Assembly (NCBI GenBank): GCA_036365145.1
Contig: JAEOAD010000015.1
Span: 37,339,501 to 37,403,500, forward strand
Source of the DNA: Orientallactaga sibirica
Lineage: Eukaryota; Chordata; Mammalia; Rodentia; Dipodidae
Direction of reading: 5' to 3'
DNA: 64,000 nt
Shown: piece by piece, positions 35,121 through 45,473 of the stretch
Position numbering within the stretch: position 1 is the stretch's first letter
Layout of the letters: each line of letters starts with the position of its first letter
The notes under the pieces: model-generated
The model's input: only the letters and a program-made list of their open reading frames with translations
What the model was told of the DNA's origin: nothing
Database searches by the model: none
Position numbers and translations under genes: made by a program

Positions 35121-35281
35121 CCTGGCATGGTGGCACATGTCTTTAATCCTAGCACTCAGGAAGCAGAGGTAGGAGGATCATCCTGAGTTCAAGGCTACCC
35201 TGAGGCTAAATAGTGAATTCCAGGTAAGCCTGGGATAGAGTGAGACCCTACCTTGAAACCCCCAAAAAAAAAAAAAAAAAA
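35121..35281 (+). repeat. B1 SINE inserted in L1 ORF2
   Basis: Full B1 with A20-type tail, flanked by AAGAGTTTTGAG (35109-35120, 35282-35293), a perfect 12-bp target-site duplication of ORF2 sequence. It is younger than the L1. Confidence 0.95.
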
Positions 35282-36313
35282 AAGAGTTTTGAGATGTTGG
35301 TTCTTGGGTCACTTATGTATAGAATCATGTCATCTGTGTTTAGGGCTAAATTAACTTCTTCCTTTCTAATTTGTATCCCATTAATTTTTACTACTGTCTT
35401 CTTGCTTGAGCTAGGACTTCCAGTACTATGTTGAAGAGCAGAGGTGAGAGTGGACACCCCTGTCTTCTTCCCGATCTCAATGGGAACTCCTTCAGTTTTT
35501 CCCCATTGAGTATTATTTGGGCTTTAGGAGCTTTATATATAGCCTTTCTTATGTTGAGATATAAATGCTCCATGTCTAGTCTCTCTAGTGTTTTGATCAT
35601 GAAGTGATGTTGTATTTTGCCAAAGGCCTTTTCTTCATCTATCAAATGATTATGTGTTTTTTGTGTTTAAGCTTATTTATGTGGTGTATTACATTGACAG
35701 ATTTCCGTATGTTGAACCACCCCTTTGTTCCTGGGATAAAGCTTACTTGATCCAGGTAGACAATGCTTTTGATGTGTTGTTGAATTCAGTTTGCAAGAAT
35801 TTTGTTCAGGATCTTTGTGTCTATGTTCATCAGAGAAGTAGGCATATAGTTTTCCTTTCTTGTGACATCTCTGCCTGGTTTTGGTAATAGGGTGAGACTA
35901 GCTTCATAGAAGGAGTTGGGGAGCTTTCCCTGTTCTCCAATTGTGTGGCACAGTTTGAGAAATATTGGTTTCAGTTCTTCCATGAAGAGTTGCTGGAATT
36001 CAGTTGTGAAGCCATCTGGTCCTGAACTCTCCTTTTTGGGGAGGATTTTGATTACCTTTGCCATCTTGTTAGGCATGACTGCTTTGTTTAGGTGATTAAT
36101 CTGCTCTGGGTTTAGGTTTGGCAGGTGGTATATGTCCAGGAATTCATCCATTTCCTCCAAATTATCCAGTTTTGTGGAATAAAGGTTTTTGAAATAAGTC
36201 CTGATGATTCTCCCAATTTTACTTATGTCTGTTGTGATCTCTCCTTTTTCATTTCTAATTTTGTTAATTTGAAGTGTCTTTTTTCACTTGAGCAAATTGG
36301 CCAGGGGTTTATT

Positions 36314-36444
36314 TATTTTTTATTTTTTGGTTTTTCCGAGGTAGGGTCTCACTCTGGCCCAGGATGGCCTGGAATTCACTATGTAGTCTCAGGGTGGCCT
36401 CGAACTCACGGCAATCCTCCTACCACTGCCACCATGCCTGGCTT
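36314..36444 (-). repeat. B1 SINE inserted in L1 ORF2
   Basis: Minus-strand B1 (CGAGGTAGGGTCTCACTCTG, GGCCTCGAACTCACGGCAAT). The flanks CCAGGGGTTTATT and CCGGGGGTTTATT are the slightly mutated duplication. Confidence 0.9.
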
Positions 36445-37591
36445 GCCCGGGGGTTTATTAATCTTGTTTATTTTTTTTTCAAAGAACCAGCTCTTTGTTT
36501 CCTCAATTTTCTTAATTTTTTTTTTTTTTTTTTTAGTTTCCAATTCATTAATTTCTGCTCTGATCTTAATTATTTGTTTCCATCTAGAACTTTTTGGGTT
36601 CAATTCTTCTTGTTTTTCCAATGCCTTTAGATGGATGGTTAGGTTATTGATTTTGATCTCTCTTTCTTTGTTATAAAAGCATTTAATGTTATGAATTTTC
36701 CACTGAGGACAACCTTCATTGTGTCCCATAAATTTTGGTATGATGTGTTCTCATTGTCATTTATTTCCAGAACTTTTGTAATTTCATTTTTTATTTTGTG
36801 TACTACCCATTTGTTGTTTAAATGTTTGTTGTTCAGCTTCCAGGAGCTGGTGGGATTCCTGATGTATCTTTTGTTGTTAATTTCTAGTTTATACCACATT
36901 GTGATCTGATGTAATGAAGGAGATTATGTTGATCTTCTTAAATATATGTAGGCAAGGATTTATGACCTAGTGTATGATCTATTTTAGAGAATGTTCCATG
37001 GGCTGCTGAGAAGAATATGTAATCTGTAGCTTTGGGGTAGAATGCTCTGTAGATATCTGTTAGATCTAGTTATCTATGATTTTGTTGAACTCTCTTACTT
37101 TCCTGTTAATTTTCTGTTTGGATGATCTATCTATTGCTAATAATGGAGTCTTGAAGTCCCCAGCTATGATGGTGTTGGTGGTTATTTGTTTTGTTGCAAC
37201 ATAGGTTTTGTTTTATGAATTGTGGTGCACTTGTGTTTGGTGCATAAAGATTGATGACTGTGGTATCCTCTTGTTGGATCATTCACTTGATAAGTAAGAA
37301 GTGGCCTTCTTTGTCTTTTTGATTACTTTTGGTTTGAAGCCTATTTTATCTGATATTAGGATAGCAACACCTGCTTGTTTCTTATTTGTGTTTGCTTGGA
37401 ATATCATTTTACACCCTTTCACCCTGATGAGGTGTCTGTCTTTAGTGGTGAGGTTGGTTTTTGAAGACAGATGATTGAGGGGTCTAATTTTTTTATCTAC
37501 CCTGTTAGCTTATGTCTCTTGATGGGTGAATTAAGGCCATTAATGTTTAGGGTAATAACTGTGAGGTTTGATTTAATTCCTGCCATGTTGT

Positions 37592-37638
37592 GGTGGTGGT
37601 GGTGGTGGTGGTGTGTGTGTGTGTGTGTGTGTGTGTGT
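37592..37638 (+). repeat. GGT/GT compound microsatellite
   Basis: (TGG)n turns into (TG)n between ORF1 and ORF2 of the L1. Confidence 0.9.
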
Positions 37639-37649
37639 TTATGGACTTT

Positions 37650-38850
37650 GTAGGGTTCTTGTGCCTTCTCTGAGTTTGGTTATTGTGATCTGCTTCTTGT
37701 AGGCAGTTGAGGTGAGTTGTTTGATCCTTCTGTGTGAATAATTCCCTGAAGTAGTCTCTGTAGGTTTGGCTTTATGTTCATATAGTTGTAAAGCTGAGTT
37801 TTATTGTGGAAAGTTTTAGTTCACCATCTATTATGAGGGATACTTTTGGTAGGTAGAATAGTTTGGATTGGATGCCATAAGTTCTTAGACTTTGCAGTGT
37901 TCCATTCCAGGCCCTTCTGGCTTCAGGGTTTCCACTGAAAAGTCTGAAGTAATTCTGATGGGGTTTCCTTTATATGTAATGTGTTGTTTCTCCCTCGTTG
38001 CTTTTAGGAGTTTCTCTTTGTTATCGATGTTTAGAGTCTTAATGATAATATGTCTTAGAGAATTTCTACTTTGGTCCAGTCTGTTTGGAGTACTGTTAGC
38101 TGCCTGTAACTTGATGAGACTTTCTTTTGAGAGAGTGGGAAAGTTTTCTTCTATAATTTTGTTAGATATGTTCTCCATGCCTTTGGTCTGACTTTCCTCC
38201 CCTTCTGGTATCACCATGATCCAAATATGGGGACGTTTAAGGGTATCCCACAGTTCCCTCATGTTCTGTTCACAAAAATTTTGACCTTATTGAAAGTTTT
38301 GGATTCACAAACTGTTTCTTCTGTTTTGTCTTCCAGTTCTGAGTTTCTATCCTCCACATGGGTGACTCTATTCTTGAGAGCATCTATAGTGTTTTCTGCT
38401 TGTTCAATTTGGTTTATAATTTCTACTGCTTAATTATGTATAGTTCCCTTTTCACATCATTTTCTGCTTTTCTTAATGCTTCTTGGAATTCATCCTTGCA
38501 TTTATTCATGTCTTTGTTGAGCTTAGCTAGCTGGTTATTGAGGTCCTCTCTTTTTTCACTCTCCTTCAGATCATTTAACTGTCTTTGAGCTCTTCCTGGT
38601 TCTTTTCTATGAGGTCTAATCTAGCGAGAACAGCACTCATACAGTTATTGGCCCTTTGTTGATTTTCTGAAAATTCTGCTATTTTTTTGGCCATGGTTGC
38701 ATTGCTTTTGTCTCCATTTTGGGGTTCTGATCCTATTGTCTCTTCAATGTTTTGATTAGAGACATGCATTGTGGGACTGGGCAGTCTTGTTGGATTTACT
38801 TGCATTTGATTTTTCATGTTATTCCTTTTGCACTGTGGTCTGCCCATCAT
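37650..38850 (-). pseudogene. L1 ORF1 (RNA-binding chaperone), broken
   Basis: In intact L1, ORF1p is a trimeric RNA-binding protein with an N-terminal coiled coil, RRM and C-terminal domain. Here the start is MGRPQCKRNNMKNQ, followed by a coiled-coil-like EFSENQQRANN..LDLIEKNQEEL segment (38850-38575). After frame breaks, 38262-37885 gives the RRM/CTD: RELWDTLKRPHIWI, IPEGEESQTKGMEN, LRHIIIKTLNIDNKEKLLKA, and TYKGNPIRITSDFS. The frame is interrupted at least between 38575 and 38262 and again near 37885, so no full protein can be made. Confidence 0.88.
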
Positions 38851-39175
38851 AGTGAAGGAATCTTATTAAATTTAGGAGGAAGCTATAGTTTACCCTTGAC
38901 CTGGGTCTGGGTATGGGGGGGAGTGGGATGACATTCGCCTGCAGAGCTTCATGTGGGCAGGAAAGCCTAGGTCAGGGTGGGGCAGGGTGAATGCTAGCCT
39001 GTTAGCCTGGGTCAGCACACGGAGGGGGGACAGCAAGTGTGATGGCTTTCACGTGTGGAGCTCCACAGGGTTGGGAAAGCATATGTCTGGGCAGGGCAGG
39101 GCAGGGCAGGGCAAATGCTAACCTGTTCAGTGGCAGTGAGTAGAATGGCATTTCAGGTAAAAACTATTATGAGTG
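38851..39175 (-). promoter_or_regulatory. L1 5' UTR with GGGCA repeats
   Basis: G-rich on the plus strand, with a tandem GGGCA array at 39089-39113 and two similar ~100-bp blocks (TGTGGGCAGGAAAGCCTAGG and GGTTGGGAAAGCATATGTCT), which look like tandem 5' UTR monomers. L1 5' UTRs carry the internal promoter. Activity here is not demonstrable. Confidence 0.6.
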
Positions 39176-39179
39176 TCCT

Positions 39180-39292
39180 TTTTCATACGAAGAGAGTGGA
39201 GCTCAGTAAAGCTAAACAATTTTTCCTATTGTATCACTCCTATTAATAGAAGAACTAATCCAGAGACTGGGATCTTAGACATTATGTTGTCA
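39180..39292 (+). repeat. MIR fragment
   Basis: GAGTGGAGCTCAGTAAAGCT, 'AAACAATTTTTCCTATTGTA', AGACTGGGATCTTAG correspond to MIR 'GAGGCTCAGAGAGGTTAAGT...GAGCTGGGATTCGAAC'. Confidence 0.5.
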
Positions 39293-39744
39293 CAATTTTA
39301 AAGGCAGCTTTACAAAGTATATTCAGTACATACATGTCACTTATATCTACAGAAAGGCCATAATTGCTCTTATTTATCAATGAGGTAATAGTGACTAATA
39401 TATGAAGAAAATACCTAATATGAAATAAATTACATATATGGTGAGATACAAGTTGTGGAAATTAGAACTAAAACACGATTATTGTTTTAAAATTTAGGAA
39501 AGTTTTACCTATAGTTAATGCTTTAAATTTAAATACCTGGGAATAAATTTTTAATTAATTTAACTATAGGTATGAACATATATGTTTGGGTATAGTCACA
39601 GAAGTTGGCATATGCATTTTAATTACTTCCTATAAATAAATTATATGTAGGATATATTTATATAAGCAAGTTTTAGTAATTATGTATAATAACATATGGT
39701 AGTCTTGAGAGAAAACAGTAACTCATTTGTTATCTCCTTTAAAA
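39293..39744. other. AT-rich anonymous sequence
   Basis: No feature recognised. Confidence 0.35.
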
Positions 39745-39942
39745 AAGGAGAAATGGCTCAGAAGTTAAGGTGCTTGCTTTCAAAGTTTAAGGACCCAAGT
39801 TGATTTCCCCAGTACCCACATAAATCCAGATTCACCAAGTGGTGCAGCATTTGCAGCAGCTGGTGGTCCTGACACATCTATTCTTTTCTCTCTCTTCTAT
39901 CTCTCTCTCTGCTTGCAAATAAATTAATAAAATATTTTTAAA
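39745..39942 (+). repeat. tRNA-derived SINE, short type
   Basis: GAGAAATGGCTCAGAAGTTA, CCCAAGTTGATTTCCCCAGT, a CT-rich segment, and an AATAAATTAATAAAATA tail. Diverged. Confidence 0.85.
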
Positions 39943-40224
39943 ATGATATTATCTTCATATGATCAAATTTTACCTCCTGAGAAAGTTGTTATCTTTGGCT
40001 TTGCCCATGGATAATTCTTTTTTTTTTTCTTTTTTCCCATGGATAATTCTAAGCATTGTTCATTATAACCAAAGTGCATCTCTCCTCAATATTACAGTTG
40101 TGTATATTTCTCCTTGTGATTTCTTTGATTTTATATGTTCTATTAGTTGGTTATCTGAGGGGCTTTGAGGTGTAATAGAAAGAGAAGTCTTAGCATCCTA
40201 TGATCCATTTTTTGAATCAATTCT

Positions 40225-40560
40225 ACAGCTAACTTTGAGCAAATTTCTTTCATTTAACTTTTCTAAGCCTTGGTATTTTAACCTGTAACACAGAAGTAAT
40301 TTTTTGATCTTTAGGCTTTAGTCCTCTAACTTTCTTTGCATAGTTATAAAAATAATACTGTTTCAGTCATGCCATTAACCTCCTTAAAATACATCTCTCA
40401 TTTTCCTTTGCTTTAAGAAGAGAGTTGAATTTCTTTACTCTGACTTTAAAGCCTGTTAACAGCCCATCTTTTTGGATGTATTCTTCTCTAAACTTTGTCT
40501 TCCCTACATTTTAGTGATACTTTAGTCCAGGTTCATCTAGTTATTACCAACTTGAAATGT
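40225..40560. repeat. MIR (-) followed by L2 (+) remnants
   Basis: 40225-40300 reads as MIR complement (CTAAGCCTTGGTATTTTAAC, CTGTAACACAGAAGTAATTT). 40375-40560 has weak L2 order (TAACCTCCTTAAAATACATC, GTTGAATTTCTTTACTCTGA). Confidence 0.4.
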
Positions 40561-40904
40561 AGGATATAGATTCTCTAATATGATGTTCAACATTTTTCCA
40601 TCCTATAATCATTAGCAACTAACAAATATCCAGAAGTAAGTTATCATTGAGGTTTATCTGAATTACTAACATCAGACTATGTTTTCTATTTGATCTTATA
40701 TTCAATAATAAATGTAATTAGTATTTCTTTTAGTATGACTGTACTAGGTTCTTGCAGCAAAGGAGCTCAAAATGTTATGTGAGGAGTATATTCAAACCAA
40801 ATAGCTCTACTTAATTTCATAGGAACCTGTCCTATGAAATAATGTAACATTTATCAGAGGAGAAGGAGTGACTGGCTGCTGGTAAAGAGGAGTAGGAAAG
40901 AACA

Positions 40905-41070
40905 TAGAATTGTTAATAATGAGGTCTTGGATCAGATTCTGGTCTTGCTATTGACTTTCTTTCTACATGACTTCAGATGGTCATTTCCTATTCTTGTTCT
41001 CATTTATGTATCTGAGAACTTTGAAGATGAACAGCAGTAGATGATGCCTAAGATTCAGTTAAACCTCAGC
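40905..41070 (-). repeat. MIR SINE
   Basis: Complement of MIR: TCTTGGATCAGATTCTGGTC, TTTCTACATGACTTCAGATG, then a decayed 'CTCATTTATGTATCTGAGAA'. Confidence 0.55.
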
Positions 41071-41666
41071 TTCATCATCACAGATAACACAGAATATATT
41101 TCTAAAGTAAAATAACAATGAATATGTGTTTTCTCTAAATGCCTTATGTAGTATATAAAGCAATGCCACTAAAGCATTTTACTATATGGAGGCTTGGGAA
41201 TAAAGAAGAGCACAAATCACTTGATCATATTCCTTTTGCCATAATAAATTGCAAACAAACTAGGGGCATTTCATATTCTCATGGGCAGATATGGGATTTT
41301 CTTTGAGAATCAATGTCCATCATCCCTCTGCACTTCAAAAATATTTAAGATGACAAAATTCATTTTGCTTATGTTTTTTACTATTACTAATGGTAGCATG
41401 TTAATTTACTAGTACTTAAAAGTATGGTTCCAATGTAGCCAAATATATCATCAAAATAATTGGCAAAATTTTAATTTTCCAATATAATTTTCACTTACCA
41501 ACTCATAAGACTGATAATTGAATTTAATTTATTTTCATGACTTGAATAGAATTCTATCATAATTGGGCTTATGTAAATGTGTCTGCATGTCTAGTTTTAT
41601 AATTTCAATGCATGTGCATATTTAAATTTATAATTTTATTTGTCTGTGCAGTATGTGTGGTATAGT
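41071..41666. other. AT-rich anonymous sequence
   Basis: No feature recognised. Confidence 0.35.
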
Positions 41667-41668
41667 GA

Positions 41669-41707
<39 letters not shown>

Positions 41708-41724
41708 AGAGAGAGAGAGAGAAG
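41667..41724 (+). repeat. (GT)n(GA)n microsatellite
   Basis: GTGAGTGAGTGTGTGTGTG run turning into a GAGAGA run. Confidence 0.95.
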
Positions 41725-41917
41725 GTGAATAGGCAAGAGGAGAATGTTCATTCTTCTTGTTCTTCATGAAGTGCTTTCATATGGGGTGTGATTGTGCAAT
41801 AAGCCCTTTATAATCCTTCATAATAACTCATTTTATTCTATGATTTTCTTTATATATTGAGTGTCACAAGGTCTCAACAAACCTGTGAACAAAGCCAAGG
41901 ATTAATTATCTTATTCA

Positions 41918-42067
41918 AAGTCAGGTATGGTGGTGCATGCCTTTAATCCCAGGAGGCAGTGGTAGAAGGATATCCATGAGTTTGAGGTCAGCCTGAGACT
42001 ACATAGTGAGTTCCAGGTTAGCCTGGCTTAGAACAAGACCCTACCTTGAAAAAACCCAAAGGAAAAA
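41918..42067 (+). repeat. B1 SINE with internal deletion
   Basis: TCAGGTATGGTGGTGCATGC, TTTAATCCCAGGAGGCAGTG (the CACTCGG part is missing), CCTGAGACTACATAGTGAG. Flanks AATTATCTTATTCA and AATTATCTTCTTCA form a 13/14 duplication. Confidence 0.9.
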
Positions 42068-42125
42068 AATTATCTTCTTCATTTACAGGTGAGGGAATCA
42101 GAAGCTTAAATATATATAGATAGAC

Positions 42126-42330
42126 ATGGAGAGATGATTCAGTAGTTATGATCCTTGCTTGCAAAGCCTGCCACCCCAGGTTCAATTCCACAGTACCAAT
42201 GTACAGCCAGATGGACAAAGTGGCACATGCATCTGGAGTTCATCTGTAGTGGCTGGAGGCCCTGGCATACCCATTCTTTCTCTCTATCTGCCCCTCTCTC
42301 TCTTTCTCTGAAAATAAATAAAATATTAAT
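42126..42330 (+). repeat. tRNA-derived SINE, short type
   Basis: GGAGAGATGATTCAGTAGTT, GGTTCAATTCCACAGTACC (B-box-like), CAGATGGACAAAGTGGCACA, CT-rich region, AAAATAAATAAAATATTAAT tail. Confidence 0.93.
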
Positions 42331-42364
42331 ATTATATATTTATTATATATTTATTTACCCTAAA

Positions 42365-42700
42365 GGCTTCAAGCCTCAGATCAGAGACAGAGACATTTAC
42401 TCAACCATGATTATAGCTGCTCAATTCATAATAGCAAAGAGCGGGAATCAACCCCGGTGTCCATCAGTAGATGAATGGATAACAAAGATGTGGTATATCT
42501 ATACTATGGAATTCTATGTAGCAGTAAGGAAAGATGAAATAAGGAAATTTGAAAAAAAATGGTCAAACATGGATCAGATCATCCTCAGTGAGCTCACCCA
42601 AGCACAAAAAGATAATCATCGCATGGTCTCGTTTATCTGTCGTTCCTAACCTGAATCCATGTGACATGCGGCCAAACCTAATAAATACTCTGAGGACCAG
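42365..42700 (+). mobile_element. L1 ORF2 3' fragment, between direct repeats
   Basis: Translates in one frame to the ORF2 C terminus (AAQFIIAKSGNQPRCPSVDE, WITKMWYIYTMEFYVAVRKD), then past the stop into early 3' UTR. It has no poly(A) tail. It is bounded by 32-bp direct repeats with one mismatch (42313-42344, 42703-42734), which themselves include the SINE tail. Confidence 0.85.
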
Positions 42701-42734
42701 ACAATAAATAAAATATTAATATCATATATTTATT

Positions 42735-43377
42735 TATAATATATTAATTATATGATTTTATTATATAATTAATATTATATGCAATTATTATATTGTTTAT
42801 ATTATTATATTTATAATATTTTGTTATATATGTATAGTCTGATTTGTTGTAGGCCAAAAAAGGAGAGTCAGGATTTCAAGTTGTCTTCCTGTTTGAAATG
42901 TCAGCACTTCTTTTCCTCCACCATTGTGCTACCTTTACATTTTCCACATATGAATAAAAATTTTATTCAAGCCTTGTATAGATTGGATTCACTGACATTG
43001 TTGTGGCCAGAAACAGGTCCTGAGATTAGGGTTGCAGACTCTCAACTGCTCTTGGTAAAATCCAGTTAGAGACAAGTCAGGATTATTTCTAGACAGGGAA
43101 GACATGCTCACTCCTGGTTCAGCACCATGGGGAGCACTCAAGGGTTTTTGTGGTGTTTTCTTTGTAATTTGAAAATCTCCTTGGAATAAAAAATGAGATT
43201 GATTTGTTAGATCAAACCTACTTTAGCATATCCAAGAGGAAAACTCCTCATTCATGCTTATATGTAATCAACTCAAACTATTTTCTATTGGAATTTTATT
43301 TTATTTTTGTATGGATTTTGTTTAATGCCTTTTTACCACATGCAAGCCCACACAAACACCATGCCTTGAGGTCAAGG
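42735..43377. other. AT-rich anonymous sequence
   Basis: (TA)-rich to 42835, then unique-looking sequence with no gene. Confidence 0.35.
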
Positions 43378-43390
43378 CCACATCTGTTTT

Positions 43391-43571
43391 TTTTTTTTAA
43401 TTAAATAATTAATGTGTGTGTGTGTGTGCACGCACGCGCGCATGTTCACAGGGGTCTCTTGCCATTTCAAACGAATGTTCATCCAGTTTTATGTGGGTGG
43501 CTGGGAATTGAACCCAGGTCAGTAGGCCTGGCAAGCAAGCACCTTTAACCACTGAAGAATCTCCCCAGCAC
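43391..43571 (-). repeat. tRNA-derived SINE, short type
   Basis: Flanked by CCACATCTGTTTT (43378-43390, 43572-43584). It includes a (TG)n with CG-rich end at 43411-43441, GGGAATTGAACCCAGGTCAG and head AAGAATCTCCCCAGCA. Confidence 0.95.
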
Positions 43572-43584
43572 CCACATCTGTTTT

Positions 43585-44320
43585 ACTCATTATTATTTCC
43601 TCACTTATTGGAATTTGATAAATAGAAAATATTTATTAGATAAATATTGAATGCATGTAAATATCAAGTGTTAATTATTTCCTCAGCCCTACATTCTATT
43701 CTGGGTACTTCTTCTATTTTTTTTTGAACATCACCCATCATATTACTAAGTGAGAAGATATGAAAGGCCCTGATGTTATATTACCACATGATCAGAATTC
43801 TTTAAAGTTGCATTTATTCATTAGTTTTGCTTCCTCCCTTCCCATGCAGTCTTCAACCTACTGTACTCATAGGTCTGCTTCCCCCACTCAACTAAGGTTA
43901 CTTCTTTAATTAATTCTGGGACATTACTTATAACCCCATTCCTATGATTTCCAGCCCTTGGCATTATCCAGCACTTATTTCCCTCTCATTTCTTGTTTGG
44001 TACTATTCTGTATGCATTTTTCTCTTCTATTTTCATCCACTCCTTCCCATTTGCCTTCTTCTCGTTAAAGGTCCCTTAAGTGTTCAGTGTTCATCACACA
44101 ATCTCTTTGCTTTTTGCACTTACACATTAATTTCTTATAACTTCAACTACTATGTACCATTTATTCCTACATATTATTTTGAGGTTCAAGCTACCTTTCC
44201 AAATTTCCGTTATCCATAGAAGGCAGGATATACATTCTTTAAGAGTTTGTAGTGGGAATAAAAGTGTAATAATAGAAAAGTTTTTAGAATGTTTGAGTTT
44301 CAGTTTGACTAGTAGAAGAT
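43585..44320. other. anonymous host sequence
   Basis: No gene recognised. Small frames have no motifs. Confidence 0.35.
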
Positions 44321-44324
44321 AATT

Positions 44325-44930
44325 ACTGACTGGATGTTTATGTCTCATCCCCAATTCATATACTGAAATCAAATCCTCAAGGGAATTGAATTTGAAGGTG
44401 GACCCTTGACAAGTGACAAGGTCATGAAGCTCTTATGGTCATGGAGCTCTTATGAGTGGGATTAGCATGTTTTATTGAGGCAAGCCCCCCAAAATGGCCT
44501 TTTTAAGTATAAGAGAGTAAGAGTAAGAGAGAGAGACAAAATTGGCATGCCACGGCCTCCAGGCACATGACCCCCTTGTGCACATGTGTGACTTTACATG
44601 CTGCATCACTTTGTGTGTCTGGTTTACATGGGATCTGTAGAGTCATACACGAGTCCTTAGGTTTTGTAGACGTGTGCCTTAACTGCTAAACCATCTATCC
44701 AGCCTGGGATTAGCACTTTTAGAAGAGGCTAGAATGCTATTCACTCTTTCTGCCATGTGATATACAATAGAATATGGCTGTCTGAAACCTGGATGAGAGC
44801 CCTCCACTAGAATTCAGCCAAACTGTGCCTTGCTTTTATACTTCAAGCATCCCAAACTATGGTATTTTTGTTTGTTTGTTTTATATAAGCCAACTAGCCT
44901 ATGGTAACAAATACATCCAGGAGAAATAAG
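44325..44930 (+). mobile_element. ancient LTR (MaLR/MLT-like), split by SINE
   Basis: GACTGGATGTTTATGTCTCA, CCAATTCATATACTGAAATC, AAGGTCATGAAGCTCTTATG, GAGTGGGATTAGCA, then after the SINE CTTTTAGAAGAGGCTAGAAT and a late 'TATAAGCCAACTAGCCTATGG'. This matches the layout of old mammalian LTRs. The exact family was not fixed. Confidence 0.55.
44468..44704 (-). repeat. tRNA-derived SINE nested in old LTR
   Basis: Minus-strand copy flanked by TGGGATTAGCA (44457-44467, 44705-44715), a perfect 11-bp duplication of LTR sequence. GATCTGTAGAGTCATACACG and the head CTAAACCATCTATCCAGCC are diagnostic. Confidence 0.92.
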
Positions 44931-45072
44931 AAGTTTGTTCAAACTTTTGCATTTGTAGGAAAGGTAACAAGTCAAGAGACCTAGACTATGTCTATACAGA
45001 TTTTGACTATTGCTGTCCATAACTCTCACAGTTTTGAGATTATTGTATCTTCTTTTTTAAAAAGACATATTT

Positions 45073-45217
45073 TATATGCCAGGCATGGTGGTGCATGCCT
45101 TTAACCCCAGCACTTGGGAGGCAGAGGTAGGAGGGTCACTGTGAGTTCAAGGCCACCCTGAGACTACATAGTGAATTCCAGGTCACCCTGGGTTAGAGCA
45201 AGACCCTACCTCAAAAA

Positions 45218-45221
<4 letters not shown>
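45073..45221 (+). repeat. B1 SINE
   Basis: GCCAGGCATGGTGGTGCATG, CTTTAACCCCAGCACTTGGG, CCTGAGACTACATAGTGAA, tail CAAAAAAACAAA. Confidence 0.95.

Positions 45222-45280
<59 letters not shown>
45222..45280. repeat. (AT)n microsatellite between two SINE tails
   Basis: About 25 AT units between the A-tail of a plus-strand B1 and the T-rich tail end of a minus-strand SINE. Perfectly self-complementary, so hairpin-prone. Confidence 0.95.
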
Positions 45281-45286
<6 letters not shown>

Positions 45287-45473
45287 TTTTGAGAGAGAGA
45301 GAGAGAGAAAGAGAGAGATTGAGAATGGGCGTGCCAGGGCCTCTAGCCATTGCGAACGAACTCCAGATGCATGCACCCTCTTGTGCATCTGGCTTTCATG
45401 GGTCCTGGGAAATCGAACCAGGATCCTTTGGCTTTACAGGCAAATACCTTAACTGCTAAGCCATCTCTCCAGC
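45281..45473 (-). repeat. tRNA-derived SINE, short type
   Basis: (GA)n segment, GGGCGTGCCAGGGCCTCTAG, GGAAATCGAACCAGGATCCT (complement of B-box region), head CTAAGCCATCTCTCCAGCCC. Confidence 0.95.

Larger units (their letters stand above)
33600..37590 (-). pseudogene. L1 ORF2 (endonuclease/reverse transcriptase), broken
   Basis: Intact ORF2p nicks DNA and reverse-transcribes L1 RNA at the nick. The N-terminal TLNINGLNSPIKRHKL (near 37540) identifies the apurinic-type endonuclease, followed at once by a stop. The linker lies at 36899-36406. RT sequence begins near 36160 (SSGPDGFTTEFQQ). Motif A is [13 protein letters not shown] and retains its aspartate. [16 protein letters not shown] is the next RT block. 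The YADD/FADD site reads NTDDMILY. The cysteine-rich C terminus CWQGCGEIGTLFHCWWEW lies near 33860. Many frameshifts plus two B1 insertions destroy it. Confidence 0.9.
32016..39175 (-). mobile_element. near full-length L1, inactive
   Basis: About 7.1 kb read on the minus strand: 5' UTR (39175-38851), ORF1 (38850 to ~37650), a short intergenic spacer with a GGT/GT microsatellite (37592-37638), ORF2 (~37590 to ~33600), 3' UTR (~33590-32016) and an A-rich end. Two B1 copies with duplications of L1 sequence are inserted in ORF2 (35121-35281, 36314-36444). Multiple frameshifts and stops make it incapable of autonomous movement. The ends are approximate because no target-site duplication was found. 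Confidence 0.92.

Noticed and set aside
36125..36676. 183-codon plus-strand frame
   Set aside because: Antisense to L1 ORF2 and running through an inserted B1; a shadow of the repeats.
45222..45280. Possible origin or regulatory AT-rich element
   Set aside because: A simple (AT)n expansion between two SINE tails explains it.
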